Assembly (NCBI GenBank): GCA_964353635.1
Contig: CAYGVS010000019.1
Span: 1-20,485 of the forward strand
Direction: 5' to 3'
DNA: 20,485 nucleotides
DNA from: JAPLVB01 sp964353635
Lineage (GTDB): Archaea > Aenigmatarchaeota > Aenigmatarchaeia > QMZP01
In this document: piece after piece, positions 7,079-14,320 of the stretch
How positions within the stretch are numbered: the stretch's first letter is position 1
How the letters are laid out: each line of letters starts with the position of its first letter
Program-made: the position numbers and the translations under genes
The notes under the pieces: model-generated
Seen by the model: the letters and a program-made list of their open reading frames with translations, nothing else
Told to the model about the DNA's origin: nothing
Database searches by the model: none

Positions 7079-8812
7079 ATGCACAAGATTCGGTCTCCCA
7101 TACTTGTACTTCTTGGCCATGTCGACCACGGGAAGACCTCCCTGGTGGACAAAGTCAGGGGGACCGCTATCGCCAAGGGGGAGCCCGGGGCTATAACACA
7201 GTATATTTCTGCAAGCTATGTCCCTCTGGATGTGATAAAGAGTGTATGCGGCCATCTTCTCAAGCAGATGAAGATCGAGCTGGACATACCAGGGCTCCTC
7301 TGGATAGACTGCCCGGGACATGAGGCGTTCACAACCCTCAGGAAGAGAGGGGGAGCGATAGCCGACCTTGCCATACTTGTCGTTGATGTGAATGAAGGGT
7401 TCAAGCCCCAAACAGACGAGTCGGTGAATTACCTCAAGCAGTTCAAGACTCCCTTTGTTGTGGCCGCAACCAAGATTGACAGGATGGCCGGATGGATACC
7501 CAAGAAGGACGAATGCTTCGTGCACACCTTCTCCAACCAGACCGCAAGAGCGCAGGACGAGCTCGAGGGGAAGATATACAGGATAGCAGGGCAGCTTGCT
7601 GAGCGCGGCTTCAACGCAGAAAGGTTCGACCGCGTCTCGGACTTCTCGAAGCAGGTCTCGATTGTCCCTGTATCAAGCCAGACAGGAGAGGGGATATCCG
7701 ACCTCCTCATGCTCGTGAGCGGGATAGCCCAGAAGTACCTGAAAGGTGGGCTTGAGATAACCACAGAGGAAGGAAGGGGTGCTGTCCTTGAGGTGAAGGA
7801 GTTCAGGGGGCTTGGCATGACCATAGACGTGGTTCTCTATGATGGCGAGATACGCAAAGGCGACTGCCTTGTTATAGGAAGCTCCGCAGGCAAGGAGCCG
7901 ATTGTGACAAGAGTTAAGGCCCTTCTGCAACCCGCGCCGCTCAAGGAGCTTAGGGTGGAGAAGAATTTCAGCCAGCTTGATTCTGTCACAGCCGCTGCCG
8001 GGATAAAGATATCCGCTCCTGGCCTTGAGGCCGTGATAGCAGGCTCTCCATTCAGGTCAGTAAGGAGCGAGAGCCATATAAGCAAGGCTAAAAAGGAGAT
8101 AGAGAAGGAGATAGAAGAGGTTGAGATAGAGACGGACAAGGAAGGCCTGGTGCTCAAGGCTGACACGCTTGGAGGGCTTGAAGCCCTCATCAAGATACTG
8201 AAGGACCATGGGATAAGCATTAGGAAGGCCAAGGTGGGCGACCTCACAAAATCCGAGATAATGGAGATAAGGACCCTTGAAGAGCCTGTGGTGTTCTGCT
8301 TCAACGTTAAAGTCCCTGAAGAAATCCATAAGCTTGCCAGGGACAATAACGTCACAATATTCTCATCCAATGTTATCTATACTATAATCGAGGAATACCA
8401 GAAATGGGTGCAGGACAGCAGGAAGAGGCAGGAGGAGGCTGTGCTCCATAAGGCAGCCAGGCCCGGAAGGGTGAGGGTGCTGCCTGGATATGTGTTCAGG
8501 CAGAGCAAGCCTGCTGTCTTCGGAGTGGAGGTCCTGAAAGGCATAATAAAGCCCGGAGTGCGACTGAAAAAGAAGGATATAGTCGGGGAGATAAAGGAGA
8601 TGCAGATGCGGGGGGAGAACATCAAGGAGGCCAAGTCAGGCGACAAGGTGGCCATCTCCATGCCTGATGTCACGATAGGCAAGGAAGTCAGGGAAAACGA
8701 CATCCTGGACGTGTTCCTCTCATATGAGGACCTGGACACCCTCAGGTCCATACGCCACAAGCTCTCAGCAGAGGAGAAGGAGCTGCTGGAGGAGTACGGG
8801 CGCTCAGGATGA
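7079..8812 (+). CDS. infB: Translation initiation factor aIF5B
   Basis: aIF5B is the archaeal IF2-like GTPase that acts in subunit joining. The 577-aa product starts MHKIRSPILVLLGHVDHGKT, with G1 at residues 13-20. G3 is DCPGH at 77-81 (usually DTPGH) and G4 is TKID at 131-134 (usually NKID), followed by RMAGW as in the family. Domain II starts near EEGRGAVLEVKEFRGLGMTIDVVLYDG, domain III has LVLKADTLGGLEALIKIL, and the C-terminal domain has PAVFGVEVLKGIIKPGV. Length is near the usual 600 aa. A GTG nine nt upstream (7070) is an alternative start and would fit a leaderless transcript from the TTTTTAATT at about 7037-7045. The 3' end overlaps the convergent gene at 8804 by 9 nt. Confidence 0.95.
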   Translation: MHKIRSPILVLLGHVDHGKTSLVDKVRGTAIAKGEPGAITQYISASYVPLDVIKSVCGHLLKQMKIELDIPGLLWIDCPGHEAFTTLRKRGGAIADLAILVVDVNEGFKPQTDESVNYLKQFKTPFVVAATKIDRMAGWIPKKDECFVHTFSNQTARAQDELEGKIYRIAGQLAERGFNAERFDRVSDFSKQVSIVPVSSQTGEGISDLLMLVSGIAQKYLKGGLEITTEEGRGAVLEVKEFRGLGMTIDVVLYDGEIRKGDCLVIGSSAGKEPIVTRVKALLQPAPLKELRVEKNFSQLDSVTAAAGIKISAPGLEAVIAGSPFRSVRSESHISKAKKEIEKEIEEVEIETDKEGLVLKADTLGGLEALIKILKDHGISIRKAKVGDLTKSEIMEIRTLEEPVVFCFNVKVPEEIHKLARDNNVTIFSSNVIYTIIEEYQKWVQDSRKRQEEAVLHKAARPGRVRVLPGYVFRQSKPAVFGVEVLKGIIKPGVRLKKKDIVGEIKEMQMRGENIKEAKSGDKVAISMPDVTIGKEVRENDILDVFLSYEDLDTLRSIRHKLSAEEKELLEEYGRSG

Positions 8813-9022
8813 AGCTTTATGACTATCTTTTCTCAAACGAATGCCGGCACGTGCTAATTCAAGAATATCATCATCATATGCGGATTTTCTACCCATTTGA
8901 TAATATTTGTTTGACTCGTCGCCACGAGAATGAGCATCACCTATTGCTTTCTCGGCTTCATTGAGCCTATTTGATAACCCGTCTATATATTTCTTCAATT
9001 TTTGTCTTAGAGTGTCTACCAT
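8804..9022 (-). CDS. Small uncharacterised helical protein (72 aa)
   Basis: I do not recognise it. The 72-aa product (MVDTLRQKLKKYIDGLSNRL at the start) is highly charged and should be mostly helical, perhaps a short coiled coil in residues 1-30; it has no Cys and no membrane segment. ATG 9022 lies about 24 nt from the centre of a TTTAAA-type TATA element (about 9041-9050), so a leaderless transcript is likely. The last 9 nt overlap the 3' end of infB. kamA starts upstream on the same strand and ends at 9077, 54 nt before it. Its lower GC content than infB is visible by eye. It could be spurious, but the promoter spacing supports it. Confidence 0.55.
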   Translation of the reverse strand: MVDTLRQKLKKYIDGLSNRLNEAEKAIGDAHSRGDESNKYYQMGRKSAYDDDILELARAGIRLRKDSHKASS

Positions 9023-9076
9023 GTAAAGGGATTATTAGTAAATTTTAAATTCTTATCTTTTTGCCGAAAAATAGCC

Positions 9077-10234
9077 CTACCTGTTCGGATACTCGTACAG
9101 GTCGCCACGATAATTCTTCATAACAATCTTCTTCTTGGTGACCTTGACAAGGTAGTCCGGAAGGAGCGGTATCTTGCCTCCGCCCCTGGGAGCATCAATC
9201 ACGAAATGCGGCACAGCCATCCCTGAGGTGAAGCCCCTAATTCCCTTTATTATCTCCAGGGAATCCTTTAAGCTTGTCCTGAAATGGTCAGTGCCCCTGG
9301 TTAGGTCGCACTGGTAGATGTAGTAGGGCTTGACCCTTATCATGAGCAGCTTCTGCATCAAGTCCTTCATAATCATGGGGTTGTCATTAACTCCCTTTAG
9401 TACCACGCTCTGGTTCCCCAACGGCATCCCTGTATCCGCAAGCATCTGGCATGCTCTCGAGGACTCGGGAGTTATCTCGTATGGATGCTCGAAATGCATG
9501 TTCACATAAACAGGGTGGTACTTGCTGAGCATCTCGCAAAGCTCAGGGGTTATCCTCTGGGGCAGCGTGCATGGCACCCTTGTGCCTATCCTTATTATCT
9601 GCACATGGGGGATTTCCCTTAGGCTCTTGAGCACGAACTCAAGCCTATTGTCAGTGAGCATGAGAGGGTCGCCTCCAGAGAGTATCACATCGCGGACCTC
9701 GGGGTGGCTCCTGATATATTCAATCCCAGCAAGTATCTGCCCTGTTGAAACAGGCCTCTGGGGATCCCCAACCATCCTCTTCCTGGTGCAGAACCTGCAG
9801 TACATTGCGCACTGGTTGGAGACCATGAAAAGCACGCGGTCAGGGTACCTGTGAGTTATCCCTGGAACAGGGCTGTTCTTCTCCTCTGCCAGAGGGTCCA
9901 CCAAGCCCTTCTTGTCAGTGAGTTCAAGACCGTGGGGGATGCACTGCTTCCATATGGGATCATCCTTCTCCCTAATCAGTGAAAGGTAATAGGGGTTTAT
10001 CCTCATGGGATATTTCCTGACAACCTTCTTGAGCGACTTGACCTCGGCCGCGCTAAGGCCAAGCCTCGGACCAAGCTCCTCCGCAGAATTGATGCTCTCT
10101 TTGACCAGGGATATCCAGAGAGGCGTCTCAGAAGTGGATTTCTGGACTGCTATCTGGCCTTGCTCCTTAGAAAGGTCTTCTAATCCTTCACTTGAGTTAC
10201 CATCCGGCGGAATATCGCTTGTTTCGCTTTCCAT
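9077..10234 (-). CDS. kamA: Lysine 2,3-aminomutase family radical SAM enzyme
   Basis: The family moves the lysine alpha-amino group to C3, giving beta-lysine, using SAM, an iron-sulphur cluster and PLP. From ATG 10234 the product is 385 aa. The radical SAM motif CAMYCRFC puts the cluster cysteines at 142, 146 and 149. LSGGDPLML follows. The likely PLP lysine is Lys354 in APRGGGKIPL. The two Asp that bind substrate lysine in known enzymes appear kept (CDLTRGTDHFR and VIDAPRGG). The first 35-40 residues are polar and poorly conserved-looking. A longer frame starts at TTG 10264, which is less likely. A TATA-like TTATAAAC (10284-10291) and AAGGT (10245-10249) precede the ATG. No AblB acetyltransferase is nearby, so the product's fate is unclear. 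Confidence 0.9.
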   Translation of the reverse strand: MESETSDIPPDGNSSEGLEDLSKEQGQIAVQKSTSETPLWISLVKESINSAEELGPRLGLSAAEVKSLKKVVRKYPMRINPYYLSLIREKDDPIWKQCIPHGLELTDKKGLVDPLAEEKNSPVPGITHRYPDRVLFMVSNQCAMYCRFCTRKRMVGDPQRPVSTGQILAGIEYIRSHPEVRDVILSGGDPLMLTDNRLEFVLKSLREIPHVQIIRIGTRVPCTLPQRITPELCEMLSKYHPVYVNMHFEHPYEITPESSRACQMLADTGMPLGNQSVVLKGVNDNPMIMKDLMQKLLMIRVKPYYIYQCDLTRGTDHFRTSLKDSLEIIKGIRGFTSGMAVPHFVIDAPRGGGKIPLLPDYLVKVTKKKIVMKNYRGDLYEYPNR

Positions 10235-10283
10235 TTTTCTGATGACCTTAAAGAAATTTAACAATATCTATTTATCTGAGGTT

Positions 10284-10291
10284 GTTTATAA
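10284..10291 (-). promoter_or_regulatory. TATA box of kamA
   Basis: TTATAAAC on the minus strand would start transcription near 10262, giving a leader of about 28 nt that carries AAGGT before the kamA ATG at 10234. Confidence 0.45.
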
Positions 10292-10337
10292 GCTTTAACA
10301 ATCGGTATGCATAAGCCCTGCATTTTCCTGCGATTAT

Positions 10338-10355
10338 ATTTTACATACGTAAAAT
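10338..10355. promoter_or_regulatory. Near-perfect 18-bp palindrome in the kamA/PAP2 divergent region
   Basis: ATTTTACAT followed by ACGTAAAAT; eight of nine pairs match. It lies about 30 nt upstream of the TATA element of the PAP2 gene and about 50 nt upstream of that of kamA, a fitting place for a transcription factor site. It is unlike the TGTCACTAT palindromes elsewhere in the window. Confidence 0.4.
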
Positions 10356-10382
10356 AAAGCCTTCCGTTCTCACGTTCCATGG

Positions 10383-10391
10383 CTTTTAATA
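10383..10391 (+). promoter_or_regulatory. TATA box of the PAP2 gene
   Basis: CTTTTAATA centred about 24 nt before ATG 10411, consistent with a leaderless transcript; no ribosome-binding site is visible. Confidence 0.45.
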
Positions 10392-10410
10392 GAGGACTCC
10401 AAATATATCC

Positions 10411-10968
10411 ATGGATTTGCTTTTCGTCTGGTATGCCATTACCCTGCTGGGGACTCCAGAATACTGGGCTTTCTTGGCCGCAGGCCTTACTGCAGCCTAT
10501 TTCATATTGGGATTCGCCATACCGGAGAGCCAGACCTGGAAGAAGCACAGGCCTTTCTTCAGGAAGTTCCTTCTCATACTCGTCCCCAGCCTTCTGATCT
10601 TTCTGGGCGCGGCCTTTGCCATCAAGACCTTTGCCCCAATTCCAAGGCCCTGCACTCCATGCACAAGCAGCCTGACTGATTGCTTATCTCAGGATTGCAT
10701 ATCTCAATATTGCAATCCATATTGCCCTGAGGACTCGTCATTTCCATCGGGCCACGCAGGAACCATGTTCACTGTATTCACCTCTCTCTATCTCACAGGC
10801 CGAAAGAAGCTCATTCTCCCGCTCTTCATAATCCCAGTTCTCGTCTCCTACTCGCGCGTGGCCTTGGGGGTGCATACTTGGATTGATGTGTTGGCCGGGG
10901 CGATTTTAGGCCTTGTGATACCCATTCTGGCTTCTGTAATGCTCCAGAAACGGCATAAACCTCAGTAG
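10411..10968 (+). CDS. PAP2-family membrane phosphatase with a Cys-rich loop
   Basis: The 185-aa integral membrane protein carries the three PAP2 motifs: KTFAPIPRP (K-x6-RP), PSGH within SFPSGHAGT, and SRVALGVHTWID (SR-x5-H-x3-D). Family members remove phosphate from lipid phosphates or undecaprenyl/dolichyl pyrophosphate, with the active site on the outer face. Hydrophobic segments lie at about residues 20-37, 52-69, 122-129 with flanks, 132-150 and 157-178. Between motifs 1 and 2 is an unusual insertion with six cysteines (81, 84, 91, 96, 101, 105), partly coded by a 15-bp tandem repeat. Substrate cannot be told from sequence. It runs divergently from kamA; a T-rich stretch follows the stop codon. 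Confidence 0.9.
   Translation: MDLLFVWYAITLLGTPEYWAFLAAGLTAAYFILGFAIPESQTWKKHRPFFRKFLLILVPSLLIFLGAAFAIKTFAPIPRPCTPCTSSLTDCLSQDCISQYCNPYCPEDSSFPSGHAGTMFTVFTSLYLTGRKKLILPLFIIPVLVSYSRVALGVHTWIDVLAGAILGLVIPILASVMLQKRHKPQ
10678..10725 (+). repeat. 15-bp tandem repeat coding a Cys ladder in the PAP2 protein
   Basis: Units start at 10678, 10693, 10708 (shortened by one codon) and 10720. The first two differ at few positions and code for D-C-L-S-Q and D-C-I-S-Q, then Y-C-N-P and Y-C. The result is Cys at residues 91, 96, 101 and 105. Confidence 0.7.
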
Positions 10969-10988
10969 TTTTTTGGTTATTTTCTTTG
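10969..10988 (+). terminator. T-rich terminator after the PAP2 gene
   Basis: Six T directly follow the stop codon, then GG, TTATTTTCTTTG. Archaeal transcription often ends in such T-rich stretches without a hairpin. Confidence 0.4.
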
Positions 10989-11020
10989 GGATGAAAACGC
11001 TATCAATAGGCTCTATTATT

Positions 11021-11041
11021 TGTCACTATTTTATGGTGACA
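11021..11041. promoter_or_regulatory. Operator A upstream of the accessory operon TATA box
   Basis: Arms TGTCACTAT and ATGGTGACA around a TTT centre. The left arm equals, base for base, one arm of the LysM-gene operator. It ends 12 nt before the TATA box (11054-11063), covering the region just upstream of the BRE. Confidence 0.7.
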
Positions 11042-11053
11042 ACAACCGATAAC

Positions 11054-11063
11054 TTTATAAATA
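11054..11063 (+). promoter_or_regulatory. TATA box of the accessory operon
   Basis: TTTATAAATA, identical to the TATA box of the LysM gene. The expected start is near 11084, giving a leader of about 8 nt before ATG 11092. Confidence 0.65.
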
Positions 11064-11068
11064 GATAT

Positions 11069-11089
11069 AGTAACTATCATATAGTGATA
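11069..11089. promoter_or_regulatory. Operator B at the accessory operon start site
   Basis: Arms AGTAACTAT and ATAGTGATA around CAT; the inner seven bases of the right arm (ATAGTGA) equal those of the LysM-gene operator. It covers the expected transcription start and ends 2 nt before the first ATG, the same position relative to the TATA box as the LysM operator. Confidence 0.65.
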
Positions 11090-11091
11090 AA

Positions 11092-11226
11092 ATGGACCAA
11101 AAATCAACCAAGCTGGCCGAGAAGGACAAGAGCCTCCTGAAGGAGATAAAGAGGATAAAGAAGCTCCAGAAGGGCCTGTACAAGGAGTATGAGATAGGCG
11201 AACTTGGCATAGAAGAGGATGATTAG
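11092..11226 (+). CDS. 44-aa Lys/Glu-rich peptide, first gene of the accessory operon
   Basis: ATG 11092 to TAG gives 44 residues, MDQKSTKLAEKDKSLLKEIK at the start and ending in an acidic tail GELGIEEDD. About half the residues are Lys, Arg, Glu or Asp; the central part should form one amphipathic helix. It is not a helix-turn-helix that I can recognise, so I do not call it the operon's regulator. The start lies directly behind operator B and has no ribosome-binding site, as expected for a near-leaderless message. Its last bases carry GAGG, the ribosome-binding site for the next gene, which starts 1 nt after its stop. Confidence 0.65.
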   Translation: MDQKSTKLAEKDKSLLKEIKRIKKLQKGLYKEYEIGELGIEEDD

Positions 11227-11227
11227 C

Positions 11228-12058
11228 ATGGCAGGAATTGAACTCTTAAAGGAAGCGGGAAAGAGAAAAGCACAAGATGTAATCTGGAATACAGCTGGTT
11301 CTGTATTTGGGAGAAACATCACTGACAGATTCCGTGACTACAGAGAAGATTACATGAGATACAAGTCTCTGGCAGGAGATGAGGGTTCTTTTGAGGATTA
11401 CTTTAAGCAAAGAGTCGAGCATGATGTAAAGAGTGCTGTCAACGGAAAGATAAGAAACTTGAAAGGAAGGGGTGTCAAGAGAGCAGCAACTCTATTCGCT
11501 GGAGAGGATTTCGGAAAGAAAGCGACAGAAAAGGCCTTCGATATTGATGATTATAGTATTGTTAATGGGAAAACGGGGGAATATCTTGCAGGTAGATACA
11601 AGAGAAATCTCCACGCTAAAAGCCTCGGTGATATAAAGTACAAGGGCAAAGATGTCTGGGGGGCTTTCTGGGGCAATGAGGTTTTTTACACTTCCAAGGA
11701 TTATGCCAAACAGGCTCTCGGAAGCAACTATGAAACGTCAAGGAAAAGGACCAAGCTCTCAGAAGACGCATTCAATCAGGCATGGGAAGACTACATCCGC
11801 GGGCACGAGGTAATCGAATCTGGATTCGTTGACTCGACTGGGGAGAAAAGTCTATCTGAAGACCGCCACGGGAAATTCGAGGCATATTTTGTCAAATCGC
11901 TTTGGGAACACAGGCAATACAGCCAGAGGGCTGCTGCAATGTACGCGGTAGCAAGGGAGATGAACAGGCTCAGGATTGACAATAATGATGAGCTTGGACA
12001 GAGCATTAAAAAGTACATAACACCGGATGTTCAGAATGATTTAGCAATGGCGGCATAA
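11228..12058 (+). CDS. Uncharacterised 276-aa protein of the accessory operon
   Basis: No family recognised. The soluble product is rich in Lys, Arg, Asp and aromatic residues and looks mainly helical; it has no signal peptide or membrane segment. Two starts are possible: ATG 11219 and ATG 11228. GAGG at 11215-11218 is 9 nt from the second and touches the first, so I chose 11228 (MAGIELLKEAGKRKAQDVIW). The C-terminal third contains RGHEVIESGFVDSTGEKS and KSLWEHRQYSQRAAAMYAVAREMNRLR, a likely long helix. HEVIE lacks the second His of a zinc-peptidase motif. AGA codons are frequent and the gene is more AT-rich than its conserved neighbours, suggesting foreign origin or relaxed codon selection. 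Confidence 0.8.
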   Translation: MAGIELLKEAGKRKAQDVIWNTAGSVFGRNITDRFRDYREDYMRYKSLAGDEGSFEDYFKQRVEHDVKSAVNGKIRNLKGRGVKRAATLFAGEDFGKKATEKAFDIDDYSIVNGKTGEYLAGRYKRNLHAKSLGDIKYKGKDVWGAFWGNEVFYTSKDYAKQALGSNYETSRKRTKLSEDAFNQAWEDYIRGHEVIESGFVDSTGEKSLSEDRHGKFEAYFVKSLWEHRQYSQRAAAMYAVAREMNRLRIDNNDELGQSIKKYITPDVQNDLAMAA

Positions 12059-12103
12059 TCTTAAGAATGTTAGTAGCTTTAAGAAAAATAGGGGGTAGAT
12101 AGA

Positions 12104-12385
12104 ATGTACAGAAATAAAATAAGTGATGGCATTGAAGACCTGAAAACTGGCTTAGGAATTCCCAATGACCAGATTTATGCAGGCGTAGGAAGCAAGCCAG
12201 GAACTAATCCAGGGCCAACAATGAAAGATCTATTCAAAGGCATTTGCGTGGCTTTCAAGCTATCTGGAGAGGCTTCAAAGGTTATTTGGAAAGAAATGAA
12301 GGATGAAATCGCAAGAAAGTATCCAATTCCTACGGAATTCAAGGATATGATAAGAAAATATGGTAGAAAAAATCCAGATAAATGA
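12104..12385 (+). CDS. Uncharacterised 93-aa protein of the accessory operon
   Basis: No family recognised. The 93-aa product starts MYRNKISDGIEDLKTGLGIP, has a Gly/Pro-rich linker (GVGSKPGTNPGPT, residues 27-39) and then a basic helical half (MKDLFKGICVAFKLSGEASK and on). GGGGGT at 12091-12096 lies 7 nt before ATG. It starts 45 nt after the 276-aa gene and its stop codon overlaps the start of the 59-aa gene by 4 nt (ATGA), which suggests translational coupling. Confidence 0.7.
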   Translation: MYRNKISDGIEDLKTGLGIPNDQIYAGVGSKPGTNPGPTMKDLFKGICVAFKLSGEASKVIWKEMKDEIARKYPIPTEFKDMIRKYGRKNPDK

Positions 12386-12561
12386 ACATAAGTGAAAATA
12401 TGGAAGACAACGTTCCTAAATGGCTGAAAGAAAAATGTTCAAGTGTGTATGTCCATGAGGAGCCAAAAATATTCAGCCCCTTAGAAAGCGATATTATATG
12501 TATGGAAAAGAATATCGATGGGATATATTGCATAAAATTGGGAATCGATGTATACATTTAG
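12382..12561 (+). CDS. Uncharacterised 59-aa protein of the accessory operon
   Basis: I translated it by hand from ATG 12382: 59 residues, MNISENMEDNVPKWLKEKCS at the start, ending YCIKLGIDVYI. It is acidic in the first half, has three Cys (19, 40, 50) and no membrane segment. It has no ribosome-binding site of its own; the 4-nt ATGA overlap with the preceding gene suggests coupled translation. The next gene starts 9 nt after its stop. The size alone would be weak evidence, but the overlap and spacing on both sides support it. Confidence 0.55.
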   Translation: MNISENMEDNVPKWLKEKCSSVYVHEEPKIFSPLESDIICMEKNIDGIYCIKLGIDVYI

Positions 12562-12570
12562 AGGGTGAAT

Positions 12571-13887
12571 ATGCTGCCAAATCTTGAGAGCCAGAATAAT
12601 GTCTTGTACAATGAAGACATATCTCCAGCCAAGAGGAGCGCAATAATTTCAGGTTACGGCCGAAGTTCTCCAAGAAATGAACCCGCATTCAAGGATGATT
12701 CAGTTGCTGGCTCCCCGATTTTCTTAACAGGAAAATATACACCCTTTGATGACTGCAAGGCAGGAGGCCACAAATTTGATTTCCCCAAAGAATCATTTCA
12801 AAAGAAGCCCTCCTCCAAGTCAAACATAGTCAGCCTGGACAGCCCAGCAGGATTCAGGCGCAGCAATGGAGGAATAATTCACATTCCTGATGGCGGCGAT
12901 TCGCTCTGGATTCCAGGCAATCCTCCAAGCGGGGCTATGCCACCACCTGGGGGGAATTTTTCTGTACAGGACAGGGTTTTTTATCAGACAGGAGAACCAA
13001 GCCCAATAGAACAAATAAGTTCTCTGGGATTTCTCTCAAACATCTATAAAGCGGTCATAACGAGCGTGAAGACAGGACTTTGGCAGTTCTATACTGATTT
13101 TGCCAGGATTAAGAGAGAGTTTTTTGTGGAAAGAACTAATGGCCTGGGATGGTGGGCAGACCTAGCCCTTACCACATATGCTCTGGGTGCTGATATGGCG
13201 TCCTGCAAGAGTTTCGATACTGATTACAAATACGATAAAATGGAAATGTTAGTTGCCGTAAACAAAGGAAACCGACAAGAAAGAGAAATAGTTGCAATGA
13301 GGATGTATAACACCAGGCCTGACAGCACATTAAAGACTTTTTTGACAGAAGGAGTGAGAGATCCAAGAGAAGGGATTGACATACAGAAAGATCACCTGAA
13401 TCTTGTCCAAGGAGGTCTTGTAACTTATAATTTATCCAAATGCGGTGGTAGACCACTGGAGCCCGCAAACGTACAAACTGACCCTCTTTTTTCAAAAAGC
13501 GATTTGAATTGGGTGTCACATGGGCATTCAAAGAAAGGGGACATAAAAATGGACAGGCTGCAGCGCAATCTTGTTGATTCAGTCATTTCCTACAACGTGT
13601 ATAACATGGAAAAGACAAAGAGCAAATACATCTGCAATCATCCTTATACGGGAGAAGAAATATGGGCAGTAACTCCAAAAAGAACATATAAACTATCAGA
13701 GTGGGATCCTCAACTGGCGCTTTTCCTGGGTGCCCGTTCCTTAGCAGACGCTGCTTTCATTCATATACCTTTCTCTGTTCTCAAGTATGTTGGAAAATCA
13801 TTGGGTTTCGATGTTTCAAGTTTGAATCAGATTGAAGCAGACTCTGAACTCAAACCCCTGAGGATGTATCGTTATAGAAAGGCCTAG
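12571..13887 (+). CDS. Uncharacterised 438-aa protein, last gene of the accessory operon
   Basis: No family recognised. The first 150 or so residues are rich in Ser, Pro, Gly and Asn (for example IPGNPPSGAMPPPGG at 114-128) and are probably disordered or extended. Residues about 150-438 look globular, with an aromatic-rich helical start (GLWQFYTDFARIKREFFVER) and conserved-looking HPYTGEEIWAVTPKRTYKLS near the end. There is no signal peptide or membrane segment. GAGG (12561-12564) is 6 nt from ATG 12571; a GTG at 12565 is an alternative that would add two residues. The layout, a variable spacer plus folded tail, recalls surface or effector proteins, but that is a guess. The stop overlaps that of the DUF192 gene within CTAG. 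Confidence 0.8.
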   Translation: MLPNLESQNNVLYNEDISPAKRSAIISGYGRSSPRNEPAFKDDSVAGSPIFLTGKYTPFDDCKAGGHKFDFPKESFQKKPSSKSNIVSLDSPAGFRRSNGGIIHIPDGGDSLWIPGNPPSGAMPPPGGNFSVQDRVFYQTGEPSPIEQISSLGFLSNIYKAVITSVKTGLWQFYTDFARIKREFFVERTNGLGWWADLALTTYALGADMASCKSFDTDYKYDKMEMLVAVNKGNRQEREIVAMRMYNTRPDSTLKTFLTEGVRDPREGIDIQKDHLNLVQGGLVTYNLSKCGGRPLEPANVQTDPLFSKSDLNWVSHGHSKKGDIKMDRLQRNLVDSVISYNVYNMEKTKSKYICNHPYTGEEIWAVTPKRTYKLSEWDPQLALFLGARSLADAAFIHIPFSVLKYVGKSLGFDVSSLNQIEADSELKPLRMYRYRKA

Positions 13888-14252
13888 AATTTCAACCTCT
13901 CTCCAGGCTGGAGCATTTTCCTCTTTACCTGGCCTGCAGCCAGCTCTATTGCATACTTTGCAGGCTTATCAGAATAGTACACCTTCCAGGTCTTTCCGTT
14001 GCGGAAGGAGATTGGCCTTACCCACGAGTGCAGCCCGACCACTCTCTTGCGCGAATCAAGAAAAACAATGTCAATGGGAAACCTCATGAAGGGCATCCAG
14101 ATGCCGTGCCTTCCGGGCTTGTCAAAGATAAAAAGCATGGCTGAGTTTCGGGGAAGGGATTTCCTGAACATGAGGCCAAGGGTCTTGCTTGCGAATGATT
14201 CTGCCACTTCCACGTTCTCCGCTATTACTGTTTTCCCTTTCAGGATTCTCAT
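13884..14252 (-). CDS. DUF192 family protein
   Basis: The 122-aa product matches DUF192: ASKTLGLMFRKSL, SAMLFIFDKPGRHGIWMPFMRFPIDIVFLDS and KYAIELAAGQVKR are the family's conserved blocks. The fold is a small beta barrel of unknown function; many members are exported, but this one has no signal peptide. GGTG (14259-14262) lies 6 nt before ATG. It follows hel308 by 68 nt on the same strand and may be read from the same transcript. Its stop overlaps the stop of the 438-aa gene by 4 nt. Confidence 0.9.
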   Translation of the reverse strand: MRILKGKTVIAENVEVAESFASKTLGLMFRKSLPRNSAMLFIFDKPGRHGIWMPFMRFPIDIVFLDSRKRVVGLHSWVRPISFRNGKTWKVYYSDKPAKYAIELAAGQVKRKMLQPGERLKF

Positions 14253-14320
14253 CTATTACACCAATTGTTTGTTGGAAGGTGTTTGCTATACAAGGTGTCA
14301 GAGGCAAACGCCTTCTGTCC

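Noticed and set aside
10258..10548. Minus-strand ORF of 96 aa upstream of kamA
   Set aside because: It overlaps the PAP2 gene start and both promoters, and has no recognisable motif.
11813..11827. HEVIE as a possible zinc-peptidase motif in the 276-aa protein
   Set aside because: HExxH needs a second His, which is absent here.
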